A DNA stretch of 64,000 nt from Paraburkholderia ferrariae NBRC 106233 (GTDB lineage Bacteria; Pseudomonadota; Gammaproteobacteria; Burkholderiales; Burkholderiaceae), in contig NZ_BAYB01000011.1 of assembly GCF_000685035.1 (NCBI RefSeq), positions 186,001-250,000 of the forward strand, given 5' to 3'. The notes under the pieces were generated by a model. That model saw nothing but the letters and a program-made list of their open reading frames with translations. It was not told the origin of the DNA and searched no databases. Positions 28,111-36,480 of the stretch are shown piece after piece; position 1 is the first letter of the stretch, and each line of letters opens with the position of its first letter. A program made the translations under genes and the position numbers.

Positions 28111-29541
28111 CTACGCCTCGAGCCTGGCCGCCGCCGCGAAAAACGCCTGGGCCCGCGGATCAAGCGTGAGCGCCACGTTGATGCGGATCCAGGGGCACGC
28201 CTCGCCATGCGGCCGGAAGTGGCTGCCCGGCGACACCGTCACGCCGAAGCGCTCGGCGCACGCGGCGAGCCGCGCCGAATCCTCGACGTGCGGCACGCGC
28301 GCCCACGCGAACTTGCCGCCGAACCGGCCGCCCATTTCGCCGCCGGGCGCCCGCGCGAACACCTCCCAGCCGTGCTCTTCCAGGGTGCGCGTGGCGCTGC
28401 CGAGCGCTTCCGTCATGCGCCGCCGCAGCCGTTCGAGGTACTTGCGATACGCGCCGCGTTCGAGCAGCGTCGCGGCCACGGCCTGGGTGAAGCGCGAGCC
28501 GCTGATCGAGGTGAGCGCCTTGATGGCGGCGAGGTCGCGTATGACGGCGGCGTTGGCGGCCACATAGCCCACCCGCAGCGACGAAGAGAGCGTTTTCGAG
28601 AGCCCCCCCACGTACATCACGTGCTCGAACTGGTCGAGCGCGGCGAGGCGGTCGGACGGGTCGGTCTGGAAGTCGGCGTAGATGTCGTCTTCGACGATCG
28701 TGAAGCGGTGCTCGCGCGCGAGCTGCAGCAGCCGGAAGGCGACGGGCGGCGCGATCGTCGTGCCGGTGGGGTTGTGGAACACCGTGTTGACGAAGAACAC
28801 GCGCGGCCGGTGCTCGGCGAGCATCGCGTGCAGATGTTCGAGGTCCGGGCCGTTCACGGTGCGCGGGATGCCGACGAGCTTCACGCCGTGCAGCTTCAGG
28901 AGGCCGTACAGGTTGTAGTAGCCGGGATCTTCGACGAACGCGGTGTCGCCGGGCCTGAGCAGGTAGCGCATCAGCAGGTCGAAGCCCTCGCTCGCGCCTT
29001 CGGTGATGAGGATCTGCTGCGCGTCGGCGGCGATGCCGAGCGGCGCGAGCCGGTTGCGCAGATGCTCGCGCAGTGTCGCGTCGCCGAGCGGCGAGCCGTA
29101 ATCGACGAGACTCGTCGGGTCGGTGCGCGAGACGTGGCGGATCGCCTGGCCGAGCGCGTCGAGATCGCGCCAGGCCTGCGGGATCGATCCGCTGTCGAGC
29201 TGCAGCGCCTCGCCGGGCCGGTTGAGCGCGGAGAGCAGATGGCCGGATTCGTCGGCGGCGCTCGTGAGGTCGCAACTGCCCATGCCGGACATGCCGGCGC
29301 TGGCGTGCTCGCTCACGTAGAAGCCCGAACCCTGGCGCGAGTCGAGATAGCCGAGCGAGACGAGGCGGTCGTAGGCCTCGATCACTGGAAAGCGGCTGAT
29401 GCGGTAGTCGGCCGCGAACTGGCGGATCGAGGGCAGGCGCGCGCCCGGATGCGCTGCGCGCGAGCGGATCCACGTCTGCACGCCGGAGACGATCTGGTCG
29501 GTGAGGGGAACGCTGCTCGCGCGGTCGAGTTCGAGTTTCAT
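28111..29541 (-). CDS. MocR-type (GntR/PLP aminotransferase) transcriptional regulator
   Basis: This protein of 476 residues fuses a GntR winged helix (PLTDQIVSGVQTWIRSRAA to GYLDSRQGSGFYVSE, about 12-78) to a fold-type I aminotransferase-like domain. HNPTG (256-260), EDDIYADF (284-291) and the pyridoxal phosphate Lys316 in VGGLSKTLSSSLRVGY are intact, so it should bind PLP. MocR proteins such as PdxR and GabR sense PLP-amine adducts. I start at ATG 29541 (MKLELDRASSVPLTDQ), leaving the palindromic element at 29583-29634 just upstream. It is divergent from a DUF2917 gene. Regulation of that gene and of itself is the best guess. Confidence 0.9.
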   Translation of the reverse strand: MKLELDRASSVPLTDQIVSGVQTWIRSRAAHPGARLPSIRQFAADYRISRFPVIEAYDRLVSLGYLDSRQGSGFYVSEHASAGMSGMGSCDLTSAADESGHLLSALNRPGEALQLDSGSIPQAWRDLDALGQAIRHVSRTDPTSLVDYGSPLGDATLREHLRNRLAPLGIAADAQQILITEGASEGFDLLMRYLLRPGDTAFVEDPGYYNLYGLLKLHGVKLVGIPRTVNGPDLEHLHAMLAEHRPRVFFVNTVFHNPTGTTIAPPVAFRLLQLAREHRFTIVEDDIYADFQTDPSDRLAALDQFEHVMYVGGLSKTLSSSLRVGYVAANAAVIRDLAAIKALTSISGSRFTQAVAATLLERGAYRKYLERLRRRMTEALGSATRTLEEHGWEVFARAPGGEMGGRFGGKFAWARVPHVEDSARLAACAERFGVTVSPGSHFRPHGEACPWIRINVALTLDPRAQAFFAAAARLEA

Positions 29542-29582
29542 GCTGGCCTCGCGGCTGGGAACGGTCATCACCGGTACGAGGC

Positions 29583-29634
29583 AACTGTCCGGTTTTTCGA
29601 CTACACAGTTCCGCACAAACTGTTCGGAACTGTG
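29583..29634. promoter_or_regulatory. Candidate MocR operator (inverted and direct repeats)
   Basis: A perfect dyad cacagttccg (29604-29613) / cggaactgtg (29625-29634) has an 11-base spacer. The half-site aactgtycgg also recurs in direct orientation at 29583-29592 and 29619-29628. Mixed direct and inverted half-sites are known for MocR regulators. The site is between the MocR and DUF2917 starts. Confidence 0.6.
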
Positions 29635-29700
29635 CATGGGTTTGCGTGACGCTGCCCGCAATAATGCGCTTACTGGCAAAGGCGTTCAAGGAGCACTGCG

Positions 29701-30054
29701 ATGCGTGAAATCCGCATATTCGAACTGGAGCATCAGGAACCCGTGCAGACCTGGCGGCTGGCCCAGCCGCTTCAACTGCATGTGAGCGAGGGCGAACTCT
29801 GGCTGACGATGGAGGGCGATTGCGGCGATTACTGGCTGCGCAAGGGCGAGTCGTTCGAGCTTGCGGGCGGCACGGCCGTGCATCTCAGCGCGGGGCGGGC
29901 GGGCGCACGCTTCGTGATGGCGCTCGGCGGAGCAACGGCCGCGGCGCGCACGGTGGAGGCGCGTGGCTTCGCGGCCGCGCTGGCCGCCATGGCGCGCGAG
30001 TGGGCAGCGCGCGCGGGCTGGCGCACGCGGGCGGCGGCCCAGGTTCGGGCCTGA
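29701..30054 (+). CDS. DUF2917 family protein
   Basis: This protein of 117 residues has a predicted all-beta, cupin-like first half (TWRLAQPLQLHVSEGELWLTMEGDCGDYWLRKGESFELAGG) that matches DUF2917, and an Ala/Arg-rich helical tail. DUF2917 has no assigned activity; I see no metal-binding His cluster. ATG 29701 is preceded by AAGGAG. The divergent MocR regulator and the shared palindromes suggest it is the regulated gene. Members of this family often neighbour MocR/GntR regulators or LysE-type exporters in Burkholderia, from memory. Function unknown. Confidence 0.8.
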   Translation: MREIRIFELEHQEPVQTWRLAQPLQLHVSEGELWLTMEGDCGDYWLRKGESFELAGGTAVHLSAGRAGARFVMALGGATAAARTVEARGFAAALAAMAREWAARAGWRTRAAAQVRA

Positions 30055-30081
30055 GCGGCGCGTTTTAGCTGGCGGTGCGTT

Positions 30082-31308
30082 TCAGTCGGCGATTCCCCAT
30101 TCCCCCACATAGCGCGCGCGAGGCCGGATCAGACGCCCGTCGGCGTTCTGCTCCAGCGCGTGCGCGATCCAGCCCGTCACCCGTCCCACTGCGAACAGCG
30201 TGAACGCCGCGCCGCGCGGTAGCTCGAGCACGTGCTCGATCGCCGTCAACGCGAAATCCACCGTGGGCCGTGCCCCGGTGGTTTCGGCCACGGCCCGGGC
30301 GAGCGCATCGATTTCGCCCATCGACGAGCGCGCGCTCGCGCGCTGCGCGAGCTGGTCGAGCAGCAGCCGCGCGCGCGGGTCGCCCTCCGGATAGAGCGGA
30401 TGCCCGAAGCCCGATAGCCGCGCGGCCACGCCGTGTTCATCGGGGGCGAGGCGTTGCGCGAGGTAGCGATGCAGGTCGCCTGCGCGCGCCGCCTCCTCGA
30501 AGAGCGCGGTCACGCGCACGATATCGCCGCCGTGGCGCGGTCCCGCGAGCGCGGCGAGTCCCCCGGCGGCCGCGCCGAACAGGTGCGTGCCCGTGGACGT
30601 GATGCAGCGCACCGTGAAGGTCGAAGCATTGAGTTCGTGATCGGCGCACAGCACGAGTGCCGCGCGCAGCAGTTCGGCCTGCGCGCGCGACTTCACCCCC
30701 CAGGCCTGGGCCAACTGGCGGTGCAGCGGCTCGTTCGAGGGCGCCGCGGAAATCATGGCGGCCGCGAGGAGCCGCATGAGCATCGCGCCCGTATCGATCT
30801 GGGCATCGCGGCCCTGGGCCCAGACACGCGGCATCTGCGCGGCGGCCGAGGGCAGCAGCACGAGCGCGCGTTCGAGCGGCGTATGCGCGCTCCACAGCTT
30901 GAGCCAGGCGGCCCATTGCGCCGCCGTGACGGGTGCGGCAGGGGCTTCGGCGATGCGCCGCGGTGCGCACTCCCATAACAGCGCGGCTACGTCTTCCAGC
31001 GTGGCGTGCCGGGCAAGCTCGACGGCGTCGTGGCCGCGATAGCGCAGCTTGCCGTCGGCGATGAGCGTGATCGACGATTCCAGTACCGGCACGCCCCAGT
31101 CCAGCACCTTCTGCGCCACCTTGCCCGCGCGCTTGCCGTCGGCCTTGCGGCGCGCGAGGCGGCGCACCTCGGCGGCGGCGTAGCGGTTCTGCCGCCCCTC
31201 GGCCGCGGGGACCGAAGAGAGCAGCCCGCGGCTCACGTAGGCGTAGAGCGTGGCGCGGCTGATGCCGAGGGCTTCGGCGGCCTCGGTCGCGGTCATATAG
31301 CTGGGCAT
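30082..31308 (-). CDS. Citrate synthase-family protein with N-terminal helix-turn-helix
   Basis: This protein of 408 residues has a MerR/excisionase-like HTH at the N-terminus (YMTATEAAEALGISRATLYAYVSRGLL, 4-30, then RQNRYAAAEVRRL), followed by a citrate synthase fold (about 70-400). Catalytic-type residues His224 (CADHELNAST), His303 (SGFGHPLYPEGDPR) and Asp351 (PTVDFALTA) are kept, as is GPRHGG (257-261). It could be an active citrate or methylcitrate synthase, or a regulator that uses the fold as a sensor. It is divergent from a CoA-transferase gene, with two AATCAA/TTGATT dyads between. That argues for self-regulation through the HTH. The true housekeeping gltA must be elsewhere. Confidence 0.88.
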   Translation of the reverse strand: MPSYMTATEAAEALGISRATLYAYVSRGLLSSVPAAEGRQNRYAAAEVRRLARRKADGKRAGKVAQKVLDWGVPVLESSITLIADGKLRYRGHDAVELARHATLEDVAALLWECAPRRIAEAPAAPVTAAQWAAWLKLWSAHTPLERALVLLPSAAAQMPRVWAQGRDAQIDTGAMLMRLLAAAMISAAPSNEPLHRQLAQAWGVKSRAQAELLRAALVLCADHELNASTFTVRCITSTGTHLFGAAAGGLAALAGPRHGGDIVRVTALFEEAARAGDLHRYLAQRLAPDEHGVAARLSGFGHPLYPEGDPRARLLLDQLAQRASARSSMGEIDALARAVAETTGARPTVDFALTAIEHVLELPRGAAFTLFAVGRVTGWIAHALEQNADGRLIRPRARYVGEWGIAD

Positions 31309-31334
31309 GGTGGCTCGCTGCAGGAAAGCGGAGA

Positions 31335-31371
31335 AATCAATCTATATTGATTATCTTAATCAAGATTGATT
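31335..31371. promoter_or_regulatory. Two phased AATCAA/TTGATT dyads between the HTH-citrate synthase and CoA-transferase genes
   Basis: AATCAAT-N4-ATTGATT (31335-31352) and AATCAA-GA-TTGATT (31358-31371) are both perfect dyads with centres 21 bp apart, two helical turns. They form an AT-rich island in GC-rich DNA. This is a strong operator candidate for the HTH domain encoded next to it; the protein-site link is inferred. Confidence 0.7.
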
Positions 31372-31443
31372 GCCGGCGGGCGACGAATCTAGACTCGATA
31401 GCGTTTTCCCGAAGATAGCCGCACGAGAACAGGACCGACCGCC

Positions 31444-32883
31444 ATGACGCCACGCGATGCCCTCGAACACCTCTGGATGCTGGCCGACTGCGATCCGGCC
31501 GCGCTCGACCTGCTGCACATGGAGGGCGACGATCCGGTCCTGCCGTCGGTCTTTCGCGTGGGCGCGCTGGCTGCGGCAACGACCGGCGCGGCCGGCCTTG
31601 CCGCGGCGCAGATTTATGGTCTGCGCAGCGGGCGCGCGCAACGCGTGAGCGTCGACGTGCGCCGCGCGCTCGCGGCCTTTCGCAGCGAACGCTATCTGGA
31701 GGTGGAAGGTGGGCCGCCCATCGAGCTGCGTCATCCGGTGACGGGCTACTTCAGGACGCGCGACGGCCGCTGGATCCAGCTGCACGCGAACTTCGCGCAC
31801 CACCTGGAAGGCATCTTGCGCGTGCTCGGCTGTACGGGCGAACGCGAAGCCGTTGCGCGGGCCATACTCGGATGGGACGGGGCCGAACTCGACAGCGCGC
31901 TCGCCCAGGCGGGGCTGTGCGCGGCGCTCATCCGCTCGCCGCGCGAGTGGTCGGCGCTCGAACAGGCAAAAGCCATCGCGAACCTGCCGCTCTTCGAAAT
32001 CGAGCGCATCGGCGACGCGCCGCCCGAAGCACCGGGCACGCGCGCCGGCAACGGCAACGGCGCCGTAACGCGTCCCGCGGCACGCCCGCTCGAAGGCGTG
32101 CGCGTGCTCGACCTCACGCGCATCATCGCGGGCCCTGTGGCCGGCCGCACGCTGGCCTCGCACGGCGCCGACGTGCTGCTCGTGAACGGTCCGCATCTGC
32201 CCAATATCGCGCCGCTCGTGATCGACAACGGCCGCGGCAAGCGCTCCGCCACGCTCGATTTGCGCGAGCGCGAAGCCTGCGAAACGCTGCGCGGGCTCGC
32301 GCGCGGCGCCGATGTGTTTCTGCAGTCGTACCGTCCCGGTGCGCTCGCCGCGCGCGGCTTTGCGCCCGAGGAGATGGCGCGTCTCGCACCGGGCATCGTG
32401 TGCGTTTCGGTCAGCGCGTACGGGCATCAAGGGCCGTGGCGGGAGCGGCGCGGCTTCGACAGCCTCGTGCAGTCGGCAAGTGGTATCGTCTGGACCGAGA
32501 GCGTGGAGGCTTCGCGCGGCAGCGGCGTCGAGCCGTTCGCGAAGCCGCGGCCGCTGCCCTGCCAGGCGCTCGATCATGCGACGGGCTATCTCGCCGCGTT
32601 CGGCGCGATGGTGGCGCTCGCGCGCCGCGCGACCGAAGGCGGAAGCTGGCACGTGCGGGTTTCGCTCGCGCAGACGGGCCGCTGGCTGCAGACGATGGGG
32701 CAGGTGGAGAACGGCCAGCACGTCGCCGATCCGCAGGCGGGGGACGTGGCCGACTGTCTCGAATCGATGGACTCGCCGTTCGGGCGCCTGCGCGTGGCGG
32801 CCAGTGCCGAAGCGCTGGAACTCACGCCGCCGTATTTCGCGCGGCCGCCCGTGCCCATCGGCACCGACGCGCCCGCGTGGTGA
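31444..32883 (+). CDS. CaiB/BaiF family (class III) CoA-transferase
   Basis: This class III CoA-transferase of 479 residues would move CoA between carboxylic acids. The conserved block RVLDLTRIIAGPVAGRTLASHGADVLLV is at 220-247, YGHQGPWRERRGFDSLVQSASG at about 326-347, and the candidate catalytic Asp is Asp377 in ALDHATGYLAAFGAMVAL. The first 200 residues are a family-typical but divergent region. It is longer than FrcA/CaiB (about 405-430). It faces the HTH-citrate synthase gene with 135 bases between starts, so both probably belong to one acyl-CoA pathway. The substrate is not evident. No partner CoA-lyase or dehydrogenase is adjacent. Confidence 0.88.
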   Translation: MTPRDALEHLWMLADCDPAALDLLHMEGDDPVLPSVFRVGALAAATTGAAGLAAAQIYGLRSGRAQRVSVDVRRALAAFRSERYLEVEGGPPIELRHPVTGYFRTRDGRWIQLHANFAHHLEGILRVLGCTGEREAVARAILGWDGAELDSALAQAGLCAALIRSPREWSALEQAKAIANLPLFEIERIGDAPPEAPGTRAGNGNGAVTRPAARPLEGVRVLDLTRIIAGPVAGRTLASHGADVLLVNGPHLPNIAPLVIDNGRGKRSATLDLREREACETLRGLARGADVFLQSYRPGALAARGFAPEEMARLAPGIVCVSVSAYGHQGPWRERRGFDSLVQSASGIVWTESVEASRGSGVEPFAKPRPLPCQALDHATGYLAAFGAMVALARRATEGGSWHVRVSLAQTGRWLQTMGQVENGQHVADPQAGDVADCLESMDSPFGRLRVAASAEALELTPPYFARPPVPIGTDAPAW

Positions 32884-32961
32884 GCGCGGGGTGCGCGCCG
32901 AATGAGCACGCAACGAGCACGAAACTAGAACGCAACGGGCGCCAGATAAGCGGGGCGCAGC

Positions 32962-33708
32962 CTACTTGCGCAGTTCCGCGACGAAATCGTAGTAGTCGTT
33001 GCGGCAGTAGGTGTCGGTGAGTTCGATGGCGCGCTGGTCGGCGGTGTAGCCCACGCGCGTGATGAGCAGGAGCGCCTCGTTGGGCGCGATGCGCATTTGA
33101 CGGGCGATTTCCTCGCTCGCGTTGACCGCGCGAAAGTGCTGGAGCGCGCGCACGATCGCGAGACCGCGCTGTTCGAGAAAGCTGTAGAGCGAATCGCCGA
33201 TTGCGCCGGGATCGGGAATCAGCGCCGCCGGAAAGGTGGAATTCTCCACCGCCATCACGATGCCGTCCGCCAGCCGCAGGCGTTTTAGCCGTGTCACGGC
33301 CGCGGCGGGCGAGAGGCCCAGCTGGATCACTTCGTCGCGGCTCGCCGGCTGGATTTCGCGCGAGAGCCAGCGCGAGCTGGGCGTGAAGCCGCGCTGGCGC
33401 AGCATTTCGCTAAAGCTCGTGAGGCGCGAGAGCGGATCTTCGTAGCGCGGCGTGATGAAGCTGCCGGCGCCCTGCGTGCGGCGGATGAGCCCTTGCTCGA
33501 CGAGCAGCGCGATCGCCTTGCGCGCCGTGATGCGCGAGACGCCCAGCGCGTCGGCCAGCACGCGCTCGGAGGGCAGCGCCTCGCCGGCGTTCCAGCGGTT
33601 CTCGTGAATGGCGCCGCTCAGCTTGCGGGCGAGCTGGAGATAGAGCGGCGTATCGTTGTCCGGGTCCGGGCGCAGGTCGCGCCAGCGGTCTTCCGAGGGA
33701 GCGTTCAT
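32962..33708 (-). CDS. GntR/HutC family transcriptional regulator (UTRA domain)
   Basis: This regulator of 248 residues has a GntR winged helix (PLYLQLARKLSGAIHENRWNAGEALPSERVLADALGVSRITARKAI, about 21-66) and a C-terminal UTRA ligand domain (LTSFSEMLRQRGFTPSSRWLSREIQPA to LLITRVGYTADQRAIELTDTYCRNDYYDF). NagR and HutC are the best-known relatives, so a sugar-phosphate or amino-acid-type effector is possible. It converges on the CoA-transferase gene and is divergent from the aldo/keto reductase gene, 194 bases apart. Its targets may be outside this window, since no transporter for such a ligand is adjacent. Confidence 0.88.
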   Translation of the reverse strand: MNAPSEDRWRDLRPDPDNDTPLYLQLARKLSGAIHENRWNAGEALPSERVLADALGVSRITARKAIALLVEQGLIRRTQGAGSFITPRYEDPLSRLTSFSEMLRQRGFTPSSRWLSREIQPASRDEVIQLGLSPAAAVTRLKRLRLADGIVMAVENSTFPAALIPDPGAIGDSLYSFLEQRGLAIVRALQHFRAVNASEEIARQMRIAPNEALLLITRVGYTADQRAIELTDTYCRNDYYDFVAELRK

Positions 33709-33902
33709 GGGAAGCGGGCAGGGGAGGCGAACGGCAATTTTATGACATAGGCGCGCAAAGGCGCTAATGGGCGAGTTACGGATGGGCCCATGATGTTACG
33801 CGACGCGAGGCGATACACTGATTCTCCTGCCATTTTCGCGACGATTGTTGCCGCTGCCGGGCGCGCTGCGCGCGCGGGCAGCGGCCGAAGGAGCCTGCCA
33901 TC

Positions 33903-34748
33903 ATGATCCACGAACTTCCCCGTATCGCGCTGCCCGGCGGCGAGCGCATTCCCAGGCTGGGCCAGGGCACCTGGGAGATGGGGGAGCGCAGCGCGCGCCG
34001 GGCCGAAGAGATCGCGGCGCTGCGCGAAGGCATCGCGCTCGGCATGACGCTGATCGATACCGCCGAAATGTACGGCGAGGGCGCCACGGAGCGGCTGGTC
34101 GGCGAGGCCTTGCAGGGTTTGCGCGACGAGGTCTTTCTCGTGAGCAAGGTGTATCCGCACAACGCGAGCCGCCGCGGCGTGCAGATGGCTTGCGAGGCGA
34201 GCCTGAAGCGCCTCGGCACGGACCGGCTCGACCTCTATCTGCTGCACTGGCGCGGCGGCGTGCCGCTCGAAGAGACCGTACAAGGTTTCGAGGCGCTCGT
34301 GCGCGCGGGCAAGATCCGCCACTGGGGCGTGAGCAATTTCGATACCGACGACATGGAGGAACTCTTCGCCGTGCCGGGCGGCGATGGGTGCGCGACCAAC
34401 CAGATTCTCTACAACGTGGCGCGCCGCGGCCCGGAATTCGACCTGCTGCCCTGGAGCGCGGAGCACGGCATGCCGGTGATGGCTTATAGCCCCGTCGATC
34501 ATGCCCGGCTCCCGAAGCGCTCGCCGCTCGACGACATCGCGCAGGCGCGCGGCGTATCGGTGTATCAGGTGGCGATGGCGTGGGTGCTGCGCCAGCCGGC
34601 TGTGTGCGCGATCCCGAAGGCGGCGCGCATCGAGCACGTGCGCGACAACCGCGCGGCGCTCGATCTCGCGCTGGGCGACGACGAGCTTGCGGCGCTCGAC
34701 GCGTACTTCAAGCCGCCGCGCGGCAAGCGTGCGCTCGAAATGTTGTGA
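33903..34748 (+). CDS. Aldo/keto reductase
   Basis: This NADPH-dependent oxidoreductase of 281 residues is a TIM barrel in the cytoplasm. The AKR catalytic tetrad is complete: Asp52 and Tyr57 (IDTAEMYGEG), Lys82 (LVSKVYPHN) and His115 (LLHWRGG). The cofactor region VCAIPKAARIEHVRDN near 235-250 is the standard AKR NADP loop. It resembles E. coli YeaE/methylglyoxal reductase-type and 2,5-diketogluconate reductase-type proteins, so aldehyde detoxification is plausible. It is monocistronic and divergent from the GntR regulator. Start ATG 33903 has AAGGAGCC upstream. Confidence 0.92.
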   Translation: MIHELPRIALPGGERIPRLGQGTWEMGERSARRAEEIAALREGIALGMTLIDTAEMYGEGATERLVGEALQGLRDEVFLVSKVYPHNASRRGVQMACEASLKRLGTDRLDLYLLHWRGGVPLEETVQGFEALVRAGKIRHWGVSNFDTDDMEELFAVPGGDGCATNQILYNVARRGPEFDLLPWSAEHGMPVMAYSPVDHARLPKRSPLDDIAQARGVSVYQVAMAWVLRQPAVCAIPKAARIEHVRDNRAALDLALGDDELAALDAYFKPPRGKRALEML

Positions 34749-34984
34749 GGGGGGAGGGCGGTATCGCATGAGAATCCGCGGCCGCCGGATACGGGCGCGC
34801 AGCGCGCTCGTTTCAAAGACGATGGCGCGTGGCGAGCAGGCAGCGGGGGAACCCTGCGTCCGGCCCACGGCGGCGGCAACCGGCCGGGGGACCGGGATGC
34901 CGCCGCCGCTGCCTTGACTGGCGCGATCGGCTATCGCGCCAATTCGGCGTGACCGAGGCTGCGCGCGCGCACCGCCGTGCGAGG

Positions 34985-35980
34985 TCAGTGACCCTTGCCG
35001 CCGCCATTGCCGCCACCGTGGCCGCCGCTGCCGAACCCGCCGCCCGGGCCGCCAGAGGAACCACCTTTGCCGAATCCACCGCCAAAGCCTCCGCCAAACC
35101 CGCCGCCGAAGCCTCCACCAAATCCACCGCCCGAGGGGCCGCCGGGGCCGCTGGCTCCGGCGCCGCCGCAGCCGCAGCCGCCGCTGGAGCCGCCGCCACC
35201 GCTGCCGCCGCTGCCACCGCTGCCACCGCTGCCACCGCTGCCGCCGCTGCCGCCGCTGCCACCGCTGCCACCGCTGCCACCGCTACCACCGCTACCACCG
35301 CTACCACCGCTACCACCGCTACCACCGCTACCACCGCTACCACCGCTACCACCGCTGCCGCCGCTACCGCCGCTACCGCCGCTGCCGCCGCTGCCGCCGC
35401 TACCACCGCTACCACCGCTACCACCGCTACCACCGCTACCACCGCTACCACCGCTACCGCCGCTACCACCGCCACCCGAGCTACCACCACCGCTGCTGCC
35501 GGAGCCGCCGGAGCCGGCGCCACCTGTGCCCGAGCTGCTGCCGCCTGCTGCCCCGCGGCCTGTGCCGGAGGTGCCTGCCGTGCCGCTCGTGCCCACGCCG
35601 CCGCCGCCGTTATTGGCGCTGGCCGTGCTCATGCCGCCACCGCCGGGGCGGTTGGCGCAGCCGCCATTGCGTCCGTTGCAGTCGTTGTTGAACTGGAATA
35701 CGGTGGCGACGTCGTCGGCGAGACTGGCCTGGCGGGAACTCTGGCCGGAAGCCGGGCTGCTGCCGGTGGAGTCGGCCTGGGCGACCTGTGCCGTGGGAGG
35801 GGTACCCGCCGCGCTGCTGGCGGGCAGGGCCGCCGTGGCATCGATGACCCCCGCCGCGACGGCGTCGTTGTCGCCGGCACGGGCTGCGAGCGCGGGCAGC
35901 AGAATGCCCGCACCGATCGCACTCACTGCGAGTCCCCGGGCAATCCAATAGCAGTACTGATGAATCATCGTATTTTTCAT
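34985..35980 (-). CDS. Secreted glycine/serine-rich repeat protein
   Basis: This protein of 331 residues has a signal peptide (MKNTMIHQYCYWIARGLAVS, then AIGAGILLPALAARA, cut near residue 34). A short ordered region (about 35-115) contains DDVATVFQFNNDCNGRNGGC, with two Cys. A low-complexity domain of about 30 Ser-Gly-Gly units follows, then a GGCGCGGAG Cys cluster and a GGGFGGGFGGGFG tail ending GGGNGGGKGH. I start at ATG 35980, with GAGAGG just upstream. The Gly-rich domain is probably disordered or a flexible extracellular/outer-surface spacer. No sorting or secretion partner is adjacent. The function is unknown; a structural or adhesive matrix role is only a guess. Confidence 0.8.
   Translation of the reverse strand: MKNTMIHQYCYWIARGLAVSAIGAGILLPALAARAGDNDAVAAGVIDATAALPASSAAGTPPTAQVAQADSTGSSPASGQSSRQASLADDVATVFQFNNDCNGRNGGCANRPGGGGMSTASANNGGGGVGTSGTAGTSGTGRGAAGGSSSGTGGAGSGGSGSSGGGSSGGGGSGGSGGSGGSGGSGGSGGSGGSGGSGGSGGSGGSGGSGGSGGSGGSGGSGGSGGSGGSGGSGGSGGSGGSGGSGGSGGSGGSGGSGGSGGGGSSGGCGCGGAGASGPGGPSGGGFGGGFGGGFGGGFGGGFGKGGSSGGPGGGFGSGGHGGGNGGGKGH
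35199..35468. repeat. 9-bp minisatellite, about 30 units, coding for Ser-Gly-Gly
   Basis: The unit on the plus strand is ccgctgcca or ccgctacca (with ccg variants), 270 bases in an unbroken 9-bp register. Runs of identical units (for example ten ccgctacca from about 35281) show recent duplication, so length probably varies between strains without frameshift. Confidence 0.9.
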
Positions 35981-36480
35981 AATCCTCTCCCGGGAGGCAG
36001 CGGCGTGACATCCCCGTTGCCTCGCGCGCGCCTTATGTCTGGCAGCGTGCGGTAGCGTACCCACGCCAACCCCCCACAGGTCTCCGCCGTATGCGGCCGG
36101 CCTGCGCACGCGTGCCGGCCCGGGCGGTATGCAGGACATCCGGCCGATGAATCGGAGAGAGGCCGGAATAGGCAGGACTACTTGCTGGTTGTCGGAGCCC
36201 GCGGGGGCGGGTCGGCAGAAAACAAGCGCATCGTGCGACCGGACTCCCGCTGGCTGGGCGTGACGACCCGCGATATCACGCCGGCGCAGCGGCCGGATGC
36301 CTGAGCACGATAGAGCGAGTTCCATGCCATCGCCCGCCAGGCACTGTCAGGGCGACACTTGACAATGTTTGTAGCGGGTACTGGCAGAAAAAACGGCTGA
36401 AAACGTTTCGACAATGAAACGCCTGGGCGGCCCGAGCGCGTTTTTCGTTGCACGGGCGCACACAGGCGCACGCTGTGCCG
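35981..36480. other. Intergenic region upstream of the Gly-rich gene
   Basis: This region of 500 bases has no credible gene; it must carry the promoter of the minus-strand Gly-rich gene. A small dyad cgtttc/gaaacg (36404-36421), followed on the minus strand by T-rich sequence, may be a weak terminator of the ABC operon ending at 36481. Short frames here (for example 36178-36471) look random. Confidence 0.45.

Noticed and set aside
35199..35468. Regular repeats considered as a CRISPR array
   Set aside because: The units are 9 bp, contiguous and without unique spacers; they code for Ser-Gly-Gly.
34995..35951. Proline/leucine repeat protein of 318 codons on the plus strand
   Set aside because: It is the exact antisense of the Gly-rich gene. 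The minus-strand frame has a signal peptide and a ribosome binding site, this one does not.
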